Part shown: positions 12,901-18,900 of the stretch, in pieces | How the letters are laid out: every line of letters begins with the position of its first letter | Position numbering within the stretch: position 1 is the stretch's first letter | Assembly: GCA_964200185.2 (NCBI GenBank) | Contig: CAXNAD020000350.1 | Span: forward strand, 1 to 21,332 | Direction: 5' to 3' | From: Choristocarpus tenellus KU-1152 | Lineage: Eukaryota; Phaeophyceae | DNA length: 21,332 bases | Translations under genes and position numbers: made by a program | The notes under the pieces: generated by a model | Database searches by the model: none | What the model was told of the DNA's origin: nothing | Seen by the model: the letters and a program-made list of their open reading frames with translations, nothing else

Positions 12901-15900
12901 AACACAACTTTGACATTGTCCCAAGCAAGTGGAAGGCAGAGCATCATTTCCATCCTCTTAAGTTACCATGAGACTTCAGAGTGGGTTAAAAGCAGTGCAG
13001 TTCTTATCGCTATTTTACTCTGAAGGGTTCATTCAAGTGCTGACAGCCAATGGTCATCTACACCAGAACGATAACACATTGTTGGCCAATCAGAATTGCC
13101 ATGGAGGTGCAAAAAAAAAATGCTGTACCTCGATGGCAAACCTTGAATTGATTTCGGAGCAGAACTTCTTGGGTCTAAGTCTACCTCCTGCAGAGCTCGG
13201 TACATTGACATTGCTAAATTGATCAACTATATCTTGACTGATACCATAAATATTTTACATGTGCAATAAAATCATTTGGAAAATGTTACCATGATAAGGT
13301 AACAATCGAGTTTTCGGCAAGCCTTACAATGCGAGAGTCACCTGATCCAGAGGGATACATGTCTACAACACTTGAAGTGCTTGAGGTGAGCAATAAATGT
13401 TGACACCCTATCCGTGCAACTCTAGAATATAATCGCTTTGAGAAGGGCATGTACTCTGATTGCAAGTACATAGGTACTGAGGTCGAGACAAGGCCGTGCA
13501 TATTTTAGAAATTCAAGCTTCATTGCAAATATAGACGGAAGCCCTACTAGCTGGACATATCTCATATTTTGAATCTCAACTACAACCACAGCACGAGTAA
13601 ATGATAACGGTCCGTTTAGATTGCCTAGAAGTTTATCAATATGCAAACGATGTGGAGTAAAGCCAGATTTTGGATACACTGCACCTTCATTAATACTCTT
13701 GATGATTTGACCAACATATCAACATTTTTTTTTTTCTTCATCACCGTACATGCACACTGTATATATTCCTCTGAAGTAACAAAACATATTGATAGATCAG
13801 TCGAAATAAAAAAAAGGTAGTAGAGGAAAAAATTACCATGACCTTAAGGTAGACATACCATGGAATATTGCAGCACTTCCTGTAGCACCAGAACTTTGTT
13901 GAAACGTTTCTTGAAGACTAAGAAATAATGTGTGCATGAAAGTAAATTTTACCAATAGTGTAGTACCAAAGCCATGCTCTGGGACTACATCCAAGGCATG
14001 GATCACTTTCAGCTTCAGGCACAGTTGCGCTTCGAGCATTTGACTCAAAGAGTCTGGGGGGAGGTAGCAGCTGTCCATTTGGGGCCTATTTTTTCATGTC
14101 GTTATTTTTGTGTGATTTGGTTGCATGCATCGGATGGATAATGTAAGTGGACTTCTCCTGGTCAGGGCCCAAATGGACACCCTGGTGTAGCCCCCCCCCC
14201 CCTCCCAGATACGTTGAGCTCTTTCTTACTCAATTTTTTTTCAGAGTGAAAAAATATGCTGCATATTCATTTTGAGCTGGTCTTCTAGGCTGTGTATGTG
14301 ATGAAAGTGAGTAAACTGTGTCTATGATCAATCCTCAGGACACAGCAGGTATCAGCCATTTGTATGTGCTGGATATGTGTCATGTCACAGACAAACAAGA
14401 CCCGAGGGATGGTTCCACAAGTCTCATCAGGGCCGTGCTGGACAACAAGCCGGTATGGTGTTCGAAATGTTCAATCAGATCAGAGCCAAAGTATACGAGA
14501 GGTACCCAGTTTTGGGATGTTTTTCATTCCAAGTCAGTTTTTTACCTTTTGCATTTCACTCATATTTCTAAGGATGAAATGCCAAGTTTTACTTGATAAT
14601 GTTGATTTCTCAATTCTTTGAAGAATTTCGACGCAATCCAGAGAACACAAAAAAGACGAATTTTGAACATTTTGGCAGCACCCTCCAAATGCAACTCTGG
14701 ATACCTCTCGTCTAATTTTTCTCTCAGCGATGATAACTGTGTATTCTAGATTGAACTGCTCGGCCTGGCCTGATGCTCTCCTATACCATCTCAAGAAAGG
14801 ACTGAACTTTCACCTGGATTGCAGCATAGCAGTACTGCTGAAAATGCTTAGGAACACTGTAGTAATAGTAAGATTCGGAATTTACTGGCACCATCTGTTG
14901 TGTAAACCTGATTTTACTTTGGCTCCAGGAACTGGTGAAAAATCTTCTGGCCAAGGGTGTCAATATTTCGATTGCAGACGATCATCAGCGCACCGCTCTT
15001 CTCTACAGTGTGATAAAGAAATATGATGATATCACCCAGATGATATTGAGGCACCACAGTGCACTTGTCCGCAAGAGTATAAACAGCAATGCACAAGGTG
15101 GGAATAGATTAGATCCATGGTTAGTGCTACACCACCACTGTAGAAGTTGAAACAAGTACCTTTAATCGTCAAACGGGGTAGTTGAAACGACTCTGCACAA
15201 ACAAACAAAAAATGCAAGTGAGAATAGGTACTGATGCACATATATATATATATATATATTTTAATACAATCTGTATCCACATCTTCGACAATTTTGGCAA
15301 CTGCGAGAGTTGCCAATCGTAAGTATTTTCGACTTGCTCCTCACTCCCAGGGTCCGGAAAAAGTGTAAGCAGTATTTTTTCTGAAAATGAAAGGAGTGGG
15401 AGGGCAACGTCCTCTGTCATTGATGAGCAGGCAATGCTGGACCAGAGAGACTACAAGGGTACGGCAGCCTTACACCATGCTGTGGCGGATATGGAAGAGA
15501 GAAAGGACATCGTGCAGTCTCTCTTGCAAGCCAAAGCGCAGGTCAGTTGGTTCCACACTGGCTCTATGTCACAGTGTGCAGAATATGTTAGACCAGTGCC
15601 CTTGTCAGCTTTCGACTCTATGTCTCAGAAGTCCCCTTAAAAACTTGAAGATATTTGGCCGACGTGTTCCTGAGCCTCTATGTTGTTGAATGTGTTGAAG
15701 ACGCTTTCACCTTTCACTTTCTTCACTCCAGTGCTCTGCTACTTGAGTATTGCTCCATGGCCTGTCACCTATATATGTTTTTGTGAGTCCAAATGCACCA
15801 AAGCCTCATCAATTGAGAAAACCCTCCAGCATTGTAAATATGTAACTATGTTTGTTTAGTTCTCTTTCCTTCATCTATTTTTCTACAGTTGTTACATTTT

Positions 15901-18900
15901 TGAGCCAAAGTATCTTAGAGGGTAGGGCCACGTCCATTTGGGCGTAAAAATCCAAAGTTGCGATTTTGATGTAATTTTGGCTATCGTGTTTGTCAGGAAG
16001 TGTCAATATCCTTGTTTTAGACACAACTTTTCATAACATGTACACTTTACCTACTCCAAAACATTTTGGAGAAGGAAATATCATAAAAGAACCCATGGGA
16101 AGCCAAGCACCAAGTGGACAAATAGGGCAAAAATCGCACCCTCAAAGATACTTTCACTCTTTTTGTGTCTCTCCTCTTTTTCCAGATACATTCTTCTTCT
16201 ATTTAGTTTTATCATGGGCCAAGGCATGTTGTATGTTCCTACTTTCTCATTGACAGCATTTGCCAAATGTTTGTGTTTGATCATCATTCCTAAATAACCT
16301 CAAATGGAGGCTGTAGTTAAGAGATATTCGAAGCAAATGCCTAAGAGAGGTAATAGCTGACGTATGGCTTGCTGTTCGATCAGTCTGTCAATTTTGTACA
16401 CTGCGCTCACAAGAGGTTTAACTTGGACATTTCCTTTGGTGTGTTTATTCATATCTTCCATTTTGAATATTCACATTTGTGTGGTTCAACAACAGGTGAA
16501 TATCAGGGATGCAAATAAGAACTCACCACTGCATCTTGCTTGTCAATATGGTCATGTCGACATTGTGAAGAGCCTCATCAGATATAGCGCCAACACTGGT
16601 GAGTAACAGGTCATATATCATTTTTAATCACCCTCATTCCCTCACAGGGGTGGCAAACCTACTCCAACAAAAAACTAATCGATTCACTAACTTATGCCAA
16701 AATCCAACCACGTGCCTACCACCCTAGTCAATCAACGTTGCTGCATCAAATGTTTCATACCTTTCCGTTCAAGTTCAGGTTAATCGGGTAGATTTTTGGT
16801 CGTGGGACCTCATAGGTCCTCATAAAAAATATGTATCTATAATCTGTAAAAAGAATATTATTTGCAAACAGACCAGCTTGGCCTGGAAGTAGGATATAAT
16901 GAAGGGTTAGTAGTTCCAAATTGGTCAGCCGCTTCCACAGTATCCCAAGATGCTGCAGGATAGGGGGAAGGGGGATTGCGAGTCATTGCCCTTGTTCATC
17001 AAGAATCAAGTGTCATATAGGTGGGGTGAGCCGAAGTATATTAGAGGGTAGGGTCGCGTCCATTGGGGGCCAAAATCCAATGTTGCGATTTTGATGCAAT
17101 TTTGGCTATCGTGTTTGTTAGGAAGTGTCGATATCCTTGTTCTGGACAGACCTTTTCATAACGTAAACATTTTACCTACTCCGAAACATTTTGGAGTAGG
17201 AAATGTAATTGAAAAAACATGGGTTTCCAAGCACCGAATGGACACACAGGGCAAAACTTATAACCTAACCCTAAGATACTTTAACTTGGTTGGAGTTGGG
17301 CAATTATGTTGTTGAGAGGCATATAATTATGATGTCTGATACTACACTTTCATGACTCAGAAGCAGGTGATTGAGAGGTGATGGAACAGGTTGGAAAATC
17401 TCTATTAGAGAATCACCAACAAGTCAATAGTGTAAGAGTTCTCACTGGGAAGAGATTCCAAGTTAAAGAAAGCTAAATGGTCCTGAAACTGTGGTCGCCT
17501 TGTAGGCATCAGCATGGGATTGTTGTTCAACTAAGCTCTCTCATGCAGGATCTGGAGAAACGCCAAAATTTTACTCCAAGTATCAGGACATTACTCTGAG
17601 CCCATTGAGTATTCCATCTGACGATATACCTGTTGAAAATATGACCCTGACTTGTGCTGGTTAGGTTCCCTGTCTGTGTTTCCCATATATGTTTATACAT
17701 CAGGTATAATCGATCAATTACCTGGGGCACGCTTGTAAGGTGAGTTAAACATATCACTATCATATCCAATTGAAAGCGTTGTGAATATTTCATTTTTCTC
17801 AACAACTAAAAGAAATTTCCAACAAGAAAAATCCCCTCTCTGACAATTCGTGGTGGGTGCCGTTGGATTTTTTTCTCCCAAATCACCTCAGGTGCACGGA
17901 ATGTGATGTTGATGACTCCCCTTCATATTGCTAGTCAGTGTCTACATATTAAAATTGTAGGCATCCTACTGAAAGAGAATCAGGTGAGCAAAAGCATTAT
18001 GCTCACAACTGCCCACTGAAACAGTGCCTTCATCTCCAGTTACCACAACTGTCACCAAAGAGTCAACAAAATATTCAGGAATTTGCATCACCTTCAAAAC
18101 TGACATACGGCCTCACCCACATGCAATGCGTACATATATCACCCAATAATCCGTCCTCAATTTGTATTTCAATAGTGGACATGTGCTGGATACCCTGGAA
18201 TATTAGGTTTGGCCCAGTCACATAGTCAGACCTCCAATCGTAACGCAAAATTAGTGTGGGCCAAAAGAGCAACTATTCCAATCAAATAGATACTTCATAT
18301 TCATTTTCAACTATATCACGCCAATGACCTTTAGGAATCGATGTTCATTTTGTGTTTAACACCACTATGCAATATGATCTTTATGCAATATTTGTGCTAT
18401 GTGCTCCTGTTAATACTATACGCTACAATAAGCATCATGACGTTCTAGCAATGTCTTTCATCCTCCTGTGTCTCCTGGCAATCACAGGGGTCAATGGTCA
18501 CGGCTGAAGATAGTCGAGGATGGACTGCGCTACATTATGCTTGTCGTAGCCACTCAAATACAGGGGTCACCGCAAGAGATGTCGACCTTGACCTTATTAA
18601 AGAAGAAGAGGAAGAGGTAAACGCCAGAGACTGTTGACATGCTCTCTCCTCACAAGCACCTAGCATAATTCTAGATACCAGAGTATCATCAAACTGGCTC
18701 TTCGACATAATGGTCTCCTTTACCTGCCTCGGATGACATCTCAATAATACACCACATGTGTTGCATGTAGGTGGTGCAATTACTGCTTCGGCATGGTGCT
18801 AGCCTCCACAACCTCGACAAAAATGCCAACAAGCCGCTTGACTTCGGGAAATACTTTGATGAAAATCAAGCAGAGATTATGCAGGCAGTGCATGATTCAT

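Noticed and set aside
13830-14060. Cysteine-bearing minus-strand fragment next to B3 (KCSKRNCA; SDPCLGCSPRAWLWYY)
   Set aside because: It resembles a Cys-rich tail seen in some mobile-element proteins only if frames are switched; too short and broken to call.
14459-14720. Apparent inverted similarity around ACCTCTCGT in intron 13
   Set aside because: Matches are short and interrupted; not distinguishable from chance by eye.
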